A stretch of 64,000 bases of DNA from Endomychus coccineus (taxonomy: Eukaryota; Arthropoda; Insecta; Coleoptera; Endomychidae): the NCBI GenBank assembly GCA_958510875.1, contig OY294068.1, forward strand, positions 178,219,411 to 178,283,410. The letters run 5' to 3'. The notes beneath the pieces are model-generated. The model was given only the letters and a program-made list of their open reading frames with translations. It was not told where the DNA came from and ran no database searches. Shown piece by piece: positions 22,235 through 33,064 of the stretch (position 1 is its first letter; each line of letters opens with the position of its first letter). A program made the position numbers and the translations under genes.

Positions 22235-22236
<2 letters not shown>
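20890..22236 (-). pseudogene. Jockey-type non-LTR relic, RT domain and C-terminus
   Basis: Minus-strand blocks in order from 22230: a frame with GPDGIPPVVLKKCAPEL (about 22215-22170), the palm entry motif. Then MDISKAFDRVWHQSLL (21852), SGIPQESVLVPTLFPLHINY (about 21740-21690), and after shifts KADPTI...MSGTTIPMKY (about 21470-21410). Then SYYAKGFPQNFCFLFRA (21357), YKAQIRPGLEYCSRI (about 21260) and RAIRLIDDVTL. Near 20975 FFYRTVKLWNSTPSEIFPIT is the family C-terminus. Frameshifts separate most blocks, and the catalytic box is not readable as an intact motif. It is interrupted upstream by the element at 22237-23945. Confidence 0.85.
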
Positions 22237-22266
<30 letters not shown>

Positions 22267-23945
22267 CTTTATTTGAAATAGGTAGTCCTAATGTACATTT
22301 ACAAAAAAAGAAAAAGAAATAATTATACATGAAGTACATGATAAATCATTTCTTAATAGTGACTCAAACTAATAAGTATTGTTATGCTACAGAGAAAATT
22401 AAATAATAAGGTATCAAATTAATTATAACATATTGTATATATCTACAAATATATATTTACGTAAGTAACCCCAATATTCACATACAGTTTTAAAGAAGAT
22501 ACATACGACATTTATAACTTATTACACATGGAAAATACGGCTAATAAAACAATTTTGCTTTTGAAGTAGATATTTTATCATTTTTGTTTTGAACTGTTGG
22601 AGGGTTTCTGAGCCCTTTATTTCATTTGGTAAATTGTTGTAGGCAATGAATCCCTTGAACATTAAGGTTTTAGTATTGTATGCTTTAGATTGGTTGGTCA
22701 CATGTAAGTTATGTTTACTTCTGGTATCATGTTGATGGATTTGATTATTGAAAGTTATAAATTTATGAAAATATGATGGAAGAAGATTATGTAGCATTTC
22801 AAAGATATAACTCATTGTTAGGTAAATGTGTCTATTTCCTATTGACATCCATTGTAGTGTTTCTAACATTAATGCAATTGGGGTATGTCTGTTACGTCTC
22901 AAGGTAATTCTCATTGCACGGTTTTGTAGTTTCTGTAGTGATCTCATTTTATTTAGGTCAGAAACATACAATAAGGTAGAGCAATATTCGAAATGGGGTT
23001 TAATAATAGTGTTGTATACGGTAATTCTTGAATTCATACTTAAATGCTGAGATACTCTCGAAAAAAAATATAGTTTTTTTAGTTTTTTTTTCTGTATATA
23101 ATTAAAATGACTATTCAACGTTAAATGATTGTCAAGCATGAATCCTAGATATTTAAACTCGTAAACTAATTCAATTTCATTGTCTTCTATTTTAATGTGA
23201 ATTTCATTTATATTAATTTGTCTGTATTTATATGGTGTAGCAATTATCATCCCTTTTGTTTTATCAACGTTCAGTTTTAATTTGTTCATTTTAAGGTATT
23301 CTGTTATTCTAATTAAAGAATTTTTCATCTTTTGGACCGCATTATCCAGATCTTCATCACTTACTGATATTGAAGTGTCATCTGCGAACGAGTGTATATA
23401 GTCACATTCATTGTATTGGTTTATATCATTTATGTACAGAAGGAACAATAGTGGACCTAAAATGCTCCCTTGTGGAACTCCATGTTGTACTTCTGATGGA
23501 ACTGATAATGAATTGCCAACTTTTGTCTGTTGGTTTTTACCTGTAAGATAGTTGTTTATCCAGTCCAGTACCTTTCCCCTTATGCCATACATTTTCAGTT
23601 TTTTTAGTAATATATTATGGTTTATAGTTTCGAATGCTCGTCTCAAATCCAAAAATACAGCCACCGTATACATATTTCTACTCATATTATTCTTCCATTC
23701 AGTAACAGTCAACTGAATGGCTGACTCACATGAATGATTGGATCGAAAACCAGATTGATTCATAAAAAGTATATTTTTTTCAATACAATATTGTAACAGT
23801 TGTTGGTAGACTACTAGCTCTAGCAATTTTTCAGGACAAGGTAAGGTATTAATAGGGCGAAATTCACTGCATTTATTTGTATTAGTTACCTTTTCATTTG
23901 GAGTAACAGTACTAATCTTTAATTCTGTAGGAACTGTACCTTTTT
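22237..23945 (-). mobile_element. CR1/jockey-superfamily non-LTR element, 5' truncated, inserted in the jockey relic
   Basis: On the minus strand the element runs from about 23945 to an (ATT)n tail, seen as (AAT)n on the plus strand at 22237-22266. Flanking sequences on both sides belong to one jockey relic (GPDGIP block to the right of the tail, endonuclease-RT linker at 23946-24145), so this is a nested, younger insertion. A clear target duplication was not found. The sequence contains one long intact frame. Confidence 0.85.
22522..23945 (-). CDS. Reverse transcriptase C-terminal two-thirds, uninterrupted
   Basis: The frame is open from the truncation point: GTVPTELKISTVTP, CSEFRPINTLPCPEKLLELV (the RPIN/EK palm entry), SGFRSNHSCESAI, AVFLDLRRAFETINH (catalytic Asp, about 23650), VQHGVPQGSILGPLLFLLYI (about 23490), IHSFADDTSISV (catalytic FADD, about 23390), LKLNVDKTKGMII, YEFKYLGFMLDNHLTLNSHF, and a thumb/connection with KPHFEYCSTLLY and LQKLQNRAMR. 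It ends at TAA 22522. There is no endonuclease (lost by truncation) and no RNase H. About 470 codons are open without a stop, so it is young, but it cannot move by itself. Domain content fits CR1/Rex/jockey groups; the clade is not decided. Confidence 0.9.
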
Positions 23946-24145
23946 GATATTGAGATCAAGCAGAATGCACCTAGTTGTGCGCTGACGAAAGACAATTTCT
24001 TGCATATGGCTATCGATGGCAGCAATATTAGGGGGGTCCTTCACTTGTGAATCCAAAGAATGATTAGCCGCAAACACTTCAGCAAAAGGGTTGTCTTCTT
24101 CTTGTGATATAGTAGCCAGTGTGACATCATCGTTGGTTAGTTAAT
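23946..24145 (-). pseudogene. Jockey-type relic, endonuclease-RT linker (continuation of 20.9-22.2 kb)
   Basis: The plus-strand sequence AGCAATATTAGGGGGGTCC...GTAGCCAGTGTGACATCATC matches 32410-32520 (AGCAATATTAGGGCGACCTT...GTAGCCAGGGTGCCATCATC), where the minus-strand protein reads DDGTLATTPQEKANFLDETF and AANSTLDSQGK. It therefore encodes the linker before the RT of the same family. It ends abruptly at about 24145. Confidence 0.75.
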
Positions 24146-24149
24146 TCAA

Positions 24150-26150
24150 TATCACATTACTATTGTTTTTTGAATATCTCAAAATTTCTATGAATTCTAG
24201 AATATTATTCTTTTTTCTTGAATATGTAAAATATCAGGATTAAGGGTGAAATTGTGATAATGTTTCAATAGGTGATTCGAGTATTTAGAGTTCTCTTTTT
24301 TGCATGCAACTTTTCAAATGTTCGTGGAACCGTTTTCTTCTCAGCAGTCAAGATAATAAATAAGGAATCAGAATAAAACCGTCGCTTTTAAATAATAAAT
24401 AATAGATACTCACATATTAATCGAAATCTTCAAAGATATATTGAAGAAATCTGGAGATTACAGGATGAGGTGAAATGACTGTAATGCCTTTTACATGGGA
24501 CAAACTGAGCGCAGTCTCTCCACGAGAGTTACAGGCTTAAAAATATGGCTTTAACTACGCGAATCACTTTTTGAATAATCACAATTCACCCCATAACCTC
24601 GATATCTTACATAGTTAAGAAACACGTAATAAAGTCAAGATCAATAGAAATTTTAAATCATTCATAAAACTATAGTAACGTAATATGAAATGACCAAATA
24701 GATACCTATAATTCAACACTTGTCAACAGTTTTCTAAATAAAATTCTATCTTATGCCTTAATTCCACATTCAGATTGATTTCTTATATTCAAGGACATAA
24801 TATTCATTCAGATTTAGTTGATAACTCCCAGCTTTGAAATTACCGTAGTGCGGTAATATAGTTTATCAGCATTAACTATAGATTAAATGTTACAAGTCTT
24901 GTGTAGATTGGAGTTTAATTCTCCAACTTCCTAGAGTTACTGAAATTGTTATTGTGAATAATATGGAGCTCAGCTGGTGTAATAGTATTTGACATTTTCA
25001 AGAAGGAAATCCATTCGACTAAGAAGTTATTCGTTTAGATAGAATTACGTCTCCTCTTTGGCAATATTTGTGAATATGATGTCCCCCCCCCCCCCCAATT
25101 GAATAGTTGCCAAACATGATTCCATCTGTTTTTGATGTAACGCAAATTTCAACATTGAATGATCAGTGTGAATATACCACCAAGAAACGACCAATGAACA
25201 TCTGGAGGTTTTTCATTATCATCCTCGTGAATAACAAATATCGAGTTTATGTAATATGACATAAAATATAAACTTCTCATCAGAACATTCACCGATGTAT
25301 AGCATGAGACATCACGTCCAAAGTTTTTCTTCGTTGGCAATATTTGAGCTCGAGTCAAACAAGTCCTACATCTCCCTCGAGGCTGTTCTCTTATTTCTGT
25401 TTCAAGTGGCCAGCTATGTGGTGTATCTATTTACGTGAAACCGGACGGTTTATTGCCTCAATAATTCAGTTGCTACCAAATATTTTACTACGATTGATAT
25501 TTGTTGCGTCATGCGTTATTCTTATTCTCTGTAGCATCTTTGAATATTCGTTTTGAGTTTCCTATTTTGTTTGAAACTAATTTTTCACACAGATAAACCG
25601 CTTGACGAAACTTGCGAATTCAATAATCTCAATTCAATGGGAATTATGAAAAACATAAAATTAACACATGGATAACGCAGGTGATAGATATAGAACTACT
25701 CATGATGCCTTTACGTTGTTGTGATGTGTCATGGTTTCCTGTTGTTTTGAACAGTAACATTGAGGACATAATGCACGTCGGATCAGTTTTTCAGGAGAGG
25801 TTGCGTTTCACCCCTCTCGGTAGTTGAAAGTGAACTAGTTGTCTGATTAATTACGTGATAATGTCTATTAAAAACTGAATACATATTTCAAAGCGTGTGG
25901 AATAAGCAATCAAAGGAAAATCTTCAATCTACCAGTTGTTTAACCCGTCTGTCATTAACCGATATTTCAGAAATAATTTTGAATGTTACGTTTACGTCGT
26001 ACTTTCGAATAGAGAAAAATTCACCTGTACCCACCTGTCAAATGAAATAATATGTTATTACTGCAGTTACTTACAGTTATTTCAAAATCGCACACTGCAC
26101 GTAAAGAAGTGTAGTGCCGATAAAGAGCGGTCAATTATATAATTTTCGTA
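24150..26150. other. Non-coding stretch with a C14 run
   Basis: Long AT-rich region without a recognisable gene. Fourteen consecutive C lie at 25083-25096. Short frames at 25149-25358 (-), 25344-25556 (+) and 25936-26142 (+) show no motifs. Confidence 0.4.
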
Positions 26151-26159
26151 AATGTGCAA

Positions 26160-26765
26160 CAAAATTTTCGGAAACAACAGACTTACAAAACAATATTTTG
26201 AATTTATTTTGATTAAATAAATAAATTCCAATGAAAAATTGACATTACAAAATTTTCAATTCATTTTAATTTGAAAACAAAAAATATTATCATCATAGGT
26301 ATTTCTGATTCGCAACATTTCTTCGATAATGAAAAATATTATTAAAATTCCCTGACGCTATTACTAATAATTAAACTTTACCAATAGACTATTTTATCTT
26401 GAAGGGATACACATTTTTCTCAAGCTGCTAACCTCCTGTTTATTCTACCTCATAAGGCGTCTGAGGTATATACAATATACAATAACTACTTGCATGCGAT
26501 CAGGGGTTAGATTGATTTTGACACTTACATTACTGCAGAAATTTAAAATATAATTTTCGAGAACAACAGACTATGACAAAACAGTATCTTAAATTTATTT
26601 AGATTAAATATCGCTATTACTAATAATTGAACTTTATCAATAGACAATTTTTTATTCTTGAAGGGATACAAAATTTCCTCAAGTTGCTTACCTCCTGTTC
26701 ATTCCATCTCATGAGGCTTCTGAGGTATATACAATAAATAATAACTTGCATGCGATCAGGAGTTG
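26160..26765. repeat. Diverged direct tandem duplication
   Basis: Block 26160-26515 and block 26548-26765 share, in order, ATTTTCG(G/A)AACAACAGACT, CGCTATTACTAATAATT(A/G)AACTTTA, TTGAAGGGATACA, CCTCCTGTTCATT-like, TCTGAGGTATATACAAT and ACTTGCATGCGATCAGG. The first block has an extra interior of about 140 bp (26205-26345). No coding capacity; an old local duplication or two copies of one repeat. Confidence 0.8.
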
Positions 26766-26789
26766 TATACATCGTCATTGTTGTTCGAG

Positions 26790-27745
26790 ATTAAACCTTT
26801 ATCGCCACTCTTCGTTCTTGGAATCTGATCTTCCTCACGATTATGAGTATGTCATCGGCATACCCGATCACATGACATCCTAGGTTGGCTACTTCCCTCT
26901 TCCACCAGCAACCACTATGTTCCAGATGAGTGAGAATACTTCCTCCTGTAGACATCCGTTTTCCATAGAGCCACTAATGGTGGTATCACCTCTGGAGACT
27001 TGGAGGTTCCTATTTTTAGGCATGTTCTGAATCCAGGTGCTCACTAGAGTGATAACTCCTTTATCCTCGAGGGGTTGAAAGATACTTCCGGTTGTGGTAT
27101 TGTTGTAGCTGCCCTCTATATCTAAGAAGGCTCCCACTGCATACTCTTCCCGTTTTACATGATTTTCAATGAGGGAGACTGCTTAGTGTGAGGCAGATTC
27201 CATCGATTGACCTTCTTTGTAGGCGTGTTGTTCTGCTTACAAAGGGGTTCGTGTTCAGTATTTCATTTTTGATGTACAGATCGATTATCTTCCCCAGTGT
27301 GTTCAGCATGAAGGACGTTAGGCAGATAGGTCTAAAATCCTTGGCGTCGGTGCAGCTTTCCTTACCTGTTTTCAGAATGGATACTACCTTAAACCTGCAG
27401 CATGCACGCGGAATGTGTGTTCTAACCAGGTTAGCGATAGCAAGTCTCTCGAAGGGGCCGACGATCTCCTTCAGTCCCCTAGAAAGCAGAACCGGGAGAA
27501 TGCCTTGCACTCCAGGTGACTTTTATGGGCTGAAGGATCCAACCCTTCACCTAACTTTCACCGGCGAGACTATGCTGCCGGCGAAATCCCAACCCAGGGA
27601 GTGGACCGTTCCCTCTACACAGGTTGTCACCAGGTAGTTACCGCACCGTCCCTCTAGGTCCCCGTGCTCCTGAAAGCCAGGAAAGTAGGTTCTCTCCAAG
27701 TGTCTCTCCGTCTGATGTAGAGTATTTCCCAGACTATTCGAGATT
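26790..27745 (-). pseudogene. R1/I-type non-LTR relic, RT domain
   Basis: Minus-strand blocks from 27745: QMTYFPGF-like linker (TYFPGFQEHGD, about 27690), LSRGLKEIVGPFERL, HIPRACCRFKVVSILKTGK, DAKDFRPICLTSFMLNTLGK (palm entry, about 27340), VSRTTRLQRRS, then after a shift MGAFLDIEGSYNNTTT (catalytic Asp block, 27137), WIQNMPKNRNLQVSRGDTT, GCLQEEVFSLIWNIVV (the GCPQGGVLSPLLWNLVVD motif) and, in another frame near 26860, GYADDILIIVR, the catalytic box. Several indels. It is related to the copy at 53.6 kb, which has the same GYADDIVIIVRG box. Confidence 0.85.
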
Positions 27746-28205
27746 AATAATGATGTTATCACTTGAATTTTTCTAAATTTCAAATGTAGTAGGTACATCA
27801 AAAATTTGAGAATTTCTGATGTAAGCGAAAACTGGGAGTAATGTAAATTATCAGTTTTACACTATATACCATCGACGAATCTATATAGCTTCAACCAAAT
27901 AACATTTTCAGTCAATAATGTATGAAAAGTATATATCAACTTTTGATTCGAATACCATAATTAACTGTTATTCTTTGTCAAATGAATTATTCCAATAGGA
28001 CGTTGGTGAAGTTCATATCTCAAATGATAGTTGAACTTTAATAGGTCGAGAAAGTATTGAGTAATGAAGTTTTAATCGACCGTGAATATAACATCAAAAC
28101 TGATTATTCAATGCGGTCTGTAACGATCGCGAACTAGTTTTATATTTCGCTCAATTAAAAATTCCAGTCCAACTAACAGTGAAGGTAAGAAAATATTGTT
28201 TGACT
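27745..28205. other. Non-coding stretch upstream of the secreted-peptide-like ORF
   Basis: AT-rich. A TATA-like TTTATATTTCG lies at about 28139, followed by AGTGAAG|GTAAG (28176-28188), which could be a 5' UTR with a donor site. Nothing else is recognised. Confidence 0.35.
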
Positions 28206-28212
28206 TTTAAAA

Positions 28213-28419
28213 ATGAAGATTATTTAATTGGCTCTTCTGCTAGCTTTCATTAATGCAGATCCAGCTTTTAAAAATTCTTTTTACCAATTAAGAACGATAC
28301 AGTTCCAAGAGATCCTGAATTTCAAATTTGCCATGCAAATTGCGAAACCAAACATTAACAATATGAATAATTCCTCTGTATTATACGCCGGCTTTTACAT
28401 GAGCGATCATCCATTTTAG
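28213..28419 (+). pseudogene. Small secreted-peptide-like ORF with a stop codon in the signal peptide
   Basis: ATG at 28213 reads MKII, then TAA (28225-28227), then in the same frame LALLLAFINA followed by DPAFKNSFYQLRTIQFQEIL, and the frame stays open to TAG at 28417-28419 (68 codons in total). The first 15 positions form an almost ideal signal peptide: a Lys near the start, a Leu/Ala core and a small residue (A) before a plausible cleavage site INA|DPA. The mature part is about 53 residues, has no Cys and ends GFYMSDHPF. TAA is one base from Leu, Lys, Glu or Gln codons. It could be a pseudogene, a readthrough or assembly error, or an exon whose start lies elsewhere. The family is not recognised. 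Confidence 0.4.
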
Positions 28420-28619
28420 TATTTATCGAATTTTTATCTGGATGAATTCTCATTAAATTACTATTCATGCAGAACGGAAATCACAGAAATGAATGCGTAA
28501 TGACATACCTACATTTATATTGTCATCATTATTTCACTTTCCTATTTCCATTGATAACTGACAGATATAAAGAAAACATTTTTTTCAATCGCTTAATGAA
28601 ATGGAAAACCACGTTTTTG

Positions 28620-28775
28620 TGAAGCGGTTCTCGCAATGGAGCTCACATGATCATGCAATGGGATGGTGCTGTTGGTGGTAACACTGAACATGGATATGGG
28701 AGTACTTAATAGGAATAGTGGTACCTGACATCCTCATATTAGGTATTGTGGGATCCGCCAATTTTCCGGCAAATC
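28620..28775 (-). pseudogene. Jockey-type relic, thumb fragment
   Basis: The minus strand reads ADPTIPNMRMSGTTIPIKYS and, in another frame, HVSSIARTASQ. These match the KADPT...LMSGTTIPMKY...LSWDDHVRSIARIA region of the copies at 47.5 kb, 30.2 kb and 21.4 kb. The fragment is short and frameshifted. Confidence 0.7.
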
Positions 28776-29475
28776 TCAGATGATGTGAGGGTTACCTGTT
28801 ATATTTGAACCTTCATCTCCCATTTCTATATTTTAAAATGTATTCTTGTACTAATGTAAATATTTTGGGTTCATGTCGCCATGTATTTTGATCTTGTCGG
28901 TGTTTTCATGGAACTGTGCCTGTATCGTTGTATTTCTGTATATTGCTGCAATAATTCTTCGGAGCATAGAAAAATATACCGTCACAGACATATTTTCTGA
29001 AAATCTACTGAAATATGGACGAGTTCATTTGTAACAAGGATTATCGTTATGTATAACCTCTACAGATTCATGAGGTAGCATGTACTATTGGTTATTGCAA
29101 TGAGTATTGGATATCTTGCCCAACAGGTCATCTATTCAATCATCCCCCTACTACAGGTTGTAACAATGGGTAGAACCAACTGTTAGTTGAAGACCTTGCA
29201 AAATGCCAGATCTTCCGATGAAAATAATTGATCAATATTTTAGGACGATGTTGAACGTCTTGCCCAACAGGTCATCTATTAAATCATCATCCTGATGTTG
29301 TAGGACAAAATCCTGGTCCAAGATAGATAACGACAATGTCTTGAAATGGTGATAGAACTTGAAAGAAAAACTGATAACATGAGGACGTATAGGGATTTCA
29401 GTTCATTTTATCCGATACTGCACTATATTCCCAAGGCTTTGTATTTTGTGCTTTAATTTTGGTATTCATCACGCA
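28775..29475. other. Non-coding stretch with a short repeated phrase
   Basis: The phrase TCTTGCCCAACAGGTCATCTATT occurs at about 29111 and again at about 29254, each followed by AATCATC; the spacing is about 143 bp. No gene is recognised. Confidence 0.45.
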
Positions 29476-29559
29476 ATAAGGTTGCACAAAAATCTACCAA
29501 ATTATGAGATTCAATGCATTGACCTGTGTTTGTCTTGATGAAGAGGCTCTAGTAGATCA

Positions 29560-29830
29560 TAAACCGGTTTGATAGGTACAATCATCAGCAAAGCTGTGCA
29601 TGGGACAGGAGGTCACTTCAACACATCGTTGATAGGAAATGTAAATAAAGTTGGTGCCGAAAGAGATCCCTATGAAACACCAGCCCTGATAGCCTTTGTA
29701 TCGAGAGAAACTCTGACAACCACCACATGCATTGAGGAAACTGGATAGTGAACGACAAAATCGAGGAGGCAAATCATATGACAGAAATATCCCAAGAAGG
29801 CACCAAGCTTGATCAAATGCTTAGTACATA
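29560..29830 (-). pseudogene. Jockey-type RT relic (unit A)
   Basis: Parallel to 30340-30620. The minus-strand frame at 29772-29557 carries the displaced residues of the PxLFxxxINDL...SCPxHSFADD region; HSFADDCTYQ (about 29595) retains the catalytic ADD. There are more deletions than in unit B. Confidence 0.7.
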
Positions 29831-30119
29831 TTCAATGCTATAACTACCAGCCAGTAGTAATGTTCTGTGATGTTCGTACTAAGCTTCGATAATCAATTTA
29901 TTTTTAGCTGTGGGAATGTTTGTATTTTTAATACAATTGCTTTTTCATGTTGATTTCCACTCTGAACCAGGAGGTTTGAAAATAATTAGTCGAGCTAGGA
30001 ATGCATAACTCCATTCGACAATGATATCCTGTGATACCTCGAAAGTGGGATTGAAATTGAACTCACTACCTTACTACCGTACATACCCTGTAAGTAATCA
30101 AGTCTAGTGAAATTTTTGT

Positions 30120-30700
30120 AAAGTGGTCTAAGCAATGGTTATACTGACCATGGATATGGGGGACTTCTTAGGAATAGTTATACCTGACATCATCATATAA
30201 GGTTATTGTGGGATCCGCCTTCTTTGAGGGAATACAAGGTAAAAATTTTGGTTGCATCAAAATCTACTAAATTATGAGATCTCTACTTCAAAATAATCGT
30301 CAGTAGTTCATTCAATGCATTGACCTGTCTCCGTTACGATATAGGGACTGTGGATGATGCGAGGTATCATCATCTGCAAAGCTTTGCATGGGACAAGAGG
30401 TTACTTTCGATAGATCGTTGGTATGAAATATAAATAAAATTGGTGCCGAAACAGATCTCTGTGTAACACAAGCCTTGATAGCCTTCGTATCGAAAGAAAC
30501 TCTGACAACCACCACATGGAGTAAACGACAGTATTGAGGAGGCAAATCATATGACGGAAGTATCTCAAGAAGGCCTTGGTGCATATCTTGATCAAATGCT
30601 CTGGAGATATTCAATGCTATAGCTACTAGCCAGTATACCATAGTTCTTCCATGTTCGTACTGAGCTTTGCTAATCAAATTATTTTTAGCTTGCTGGAATG
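30120..30700 (-). pseudogene. Jockey-type RT relic (unit B)
   Basis: The minus-strand frame 30677-30312 reads VAIALNISRAFDQDMHQGLL then SYDLPPQYCRLL, VVRVSFDTKAIKACVTQRSV (VVDGxSSDxxxIxSGVPQGSV decayed), SAPILFIFHTNDL and SCPMQSFADDDTS, i.e. motifs A to C of the jockey RT with the ADD triad preserved. Further on, at about 30220-30130, KADPTI...DVRYNYS matches the thumb segment. The codons are open over 121 residues, but the conserved GVPQGS motif is lost, so it is inactive. Confidence 0.8.
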
Positions 30701-31319
30701 TTTGTTTTTCTTATACAGATGCTTTTTCATGATAATTCCCACTGGATATATTCAAATCTGAACCTCTGACGATCTTTATCCAGACTACAACAATTCTATT
30801 GGCATCATAAAACTACAAAAGGTATGGCCTTTGAACATACTTTTACCCTTTAGTCAAGGAAAGTCCTATCTTAAATCACATATCCAATTGAAAATTTGAA
30901 CATGAGAACCTCAGGCAATTGTTGTGCGTATAATCAAAACTGTTCAATTCATTTGAAATCCTATGAGCTTATGAATATGACAGAAATGTCCTAGTAGATT
31001 TGCCTAATTCAATTTTCGCTTAAATTTCCATCTATAAAACTCATTGATAGTTTCCTAATAGATGCATTTTATTACTATCATTATTTAATGAATCCGTTTA
31101 TGGCATCAGCTATAAAGGCCTTTCGGTCTCCCAGAGTCGAGTGAGTTACTTAGGCTCTGAAAACTGGCACTCAGGTTAATTTGTCACCAGGAGGTTGACG
31201 CTGTTGGAAATAATTAGTCAAGCTAAGAACACACAACTCCATTCGACAATGATATCTTGTGATGTCTTGAAAGTTGGGATTGAAATCGACCCTTACTACC
31301 TCTGGATGTAGTGTAAACA

Positions 31320-32100
31320 TTCAAGTGGAGAGTGTGTATATTTGAAGTTGATATCGAGATAGGTATCACTGAAATGATTACAAATATACAATCTTCATAT
31401 ATCAACTTGATACAATGCAGCATATCCTAATTCAAGAAGTTTTCCTAGTTACTACTCCGGAACATCGATAGATCTTCATCTCAAAATAACAAATTGAGAA
31501 TTTCGTTACAGCTAAACTGCAGGCGGAAATCGATGTTACATATAATTTCGCATTAAAATAACATAAACAATGAGGAACTATGTTCATTAGGTGCTTATTA
31601 TTGCTGGAATAGTTCACATCCAGAGCATAGTTTACACGATAGTTGATTGTATTGATAATGTAGTATAATTCCCTTGAAGGAATATTTCGAATAATAGGTT
31701 ATTAATGTTTGCTCTGCATTATGCGTCAATCGTAATATTCCCAGATTCGTTACCTATCGATATCCAACAAAGTTCAGGCTCTTTATCGAGATTGCTACAA
31801 ATTCACTAGCTGTATACGCATAGAGAATCCCATGAAAGATACAGAATTCATGAAACTAAAAAACACTTCTAGCCTGTACGCAGAAATTGTGAAATTTCAT
31901 AAAATTTTATCCAACTATATTCTCACAAGAACTTTCTTTCGATAGATATGCCATTACAACATTAGTTCTGTTATTTTCTTGGAGAAAGATGCCAAAGACA
32001 ACTTTTACCTTCTAGGATCACTGTACTTGAAGCTGTATGAGGTAAATCAGCAGAATATAATCATTATTATGTTCCTCGCAGACGAAATCCGAAGAGTATA
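31320..32100. other. Non-coding stretch, no gene recognised
   Basis: Two short minus-strand frames (31223-31423, 31432-31617) have no recognisable motif. No repeats or RNA genes seen. Confidence 0.4.
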
Positions 32101-33060
32101 ATGCATTCACTCCAATACTACAGCTAGAGATTCCACATGTTTTTCAATAGATTTCTGCTATACATGTGATACCTAGGCAAGCGGATCTCCTGTCGATCTC
32201 TGCTGACGAAAGATATATTGCCGAGCATTAACGATTTTGGAGCTCTCTGGGTATAAGCTGGATGTTGATTGGTTTCTCAATCACTTTAACCATCACAACT
32301 AATAGTGCAATGGGTCTATAATCATTAGGAAGAATCTTCTTCCCTTGTTTTGGAATTGTTAAGCTCCAGCTGTCTTCCAGCTGGAAGGAAAGACACCAAG
32401 TTTGAATAAAAGCAATATTAGGGCGACCTTCCCTTGTGAATCCAAAGTGGAATTCGCTGCAAACGTTTCATCAAGAAAGTTTGCTTTTTCTTGCGGTGTA
32501 GTAGCCAGGGTGCCATCATCTTTGGTGAGGGGGAGGGGGAGGTAATGAACTGTAAGTGAAATTCCCACCATTGCTTTGGCGAATGTCCGAAATGAACGGG
32601 ATTCATTCGGGCTAACAATAAGCTTTGATCTCATGTTGGCATTATACGCCTCTTCCAAAACGTTTATTGTTTCATTGTACATTTTCCTGACTTCCACATA
32701 TTTTGTTCTGGTCTTCAGACATGGGTCACCGCGCCAATGACGGTATGCTGTTTGTTTTGAAGCAACGGCCCTAGAACAGATTCTATTGAATCATCGTTCA
32801 CCAGATGACGTTGATTTGTTGGTATGGGGTATGTAACTTTCCATTCCTAGCCTAATAGTATCCGAGATCTCCATGGCACATTGCGTTCCGTCATCAGACT
32901 CAAAACAGATGCTCCTCCAAGGAAACTTGGAAGAAAATATGCTCAGTCTGCTGAGTTGTAACGCTATACTATGCGTGGAGGTGTTGGATTGGTTCGTGGA
33001 GTGTCCGAGTTCATATATAAGAAAGCAGTCGTTAACCAATAATTGGTATCGGTATTTGAA
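32100..33060 (-). pseudogene. Jockey-type relic: endonuclease end, linker and RT start
   Basis: From 33039 on the minus strand: YELGHSTNQSN (the PLGxSDH end of the endonuclease), FPWRSICFESDDGTQCAMEI then SDTIRLGMESYIPHT, a linker in a second frame SRAVASKQTAYRHWRGDPCL and KYVEVRKMYNETINVLEEAY, then NESRSFRTFAKAMVGISLTV, KDDGTLATTPQEKANFLDET and AANSTLDSQGK. Near 32370 SSWKTA corresponds to the W(K)xA entry to the RT, and a plus-strand reading around 32110-32260 matches the QYGFR...DLLAYVTH region. It is the 5'-most jockey relic here and may originally have continued into the 30-kb fragments. Confidence 0.8.
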
Positions 33061-33064
33061 TTGT

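Larger units (their letters stand above)
29476..31310. repeat. Segmental duplication containing jockey RT relics
   Basis: Unit A is about 29476-30100 and unit B about 30244-31310, with matching blocks in the same order: CAAAAATCTACCAAATTATGAGAT / CAAAATCTACTAAATTATGAGA, the GGTGCCGAAA...ACTCTGACAACCACCACATG RT block, the AGCTTTGCTAATCAAATTATTTTTAGC block, and CCAGGAGGTTTGAAAATAATTAGTCGAGC / CCAGGAGGTTGACGC...AATTAGTCAAGC. Unit B carries an extra roughly 430 bp (about 30760-31190). This looks like a diverged tandem segmental duplication rather than two independent insertions, because non-element flanks are also shared. Confidence 0.75.

Noticed and set aside
22826..23050. Plus-strand 74-codon frame
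   Set aside because: Antisense to the clear reverse transcriptase frame on the minus strand.
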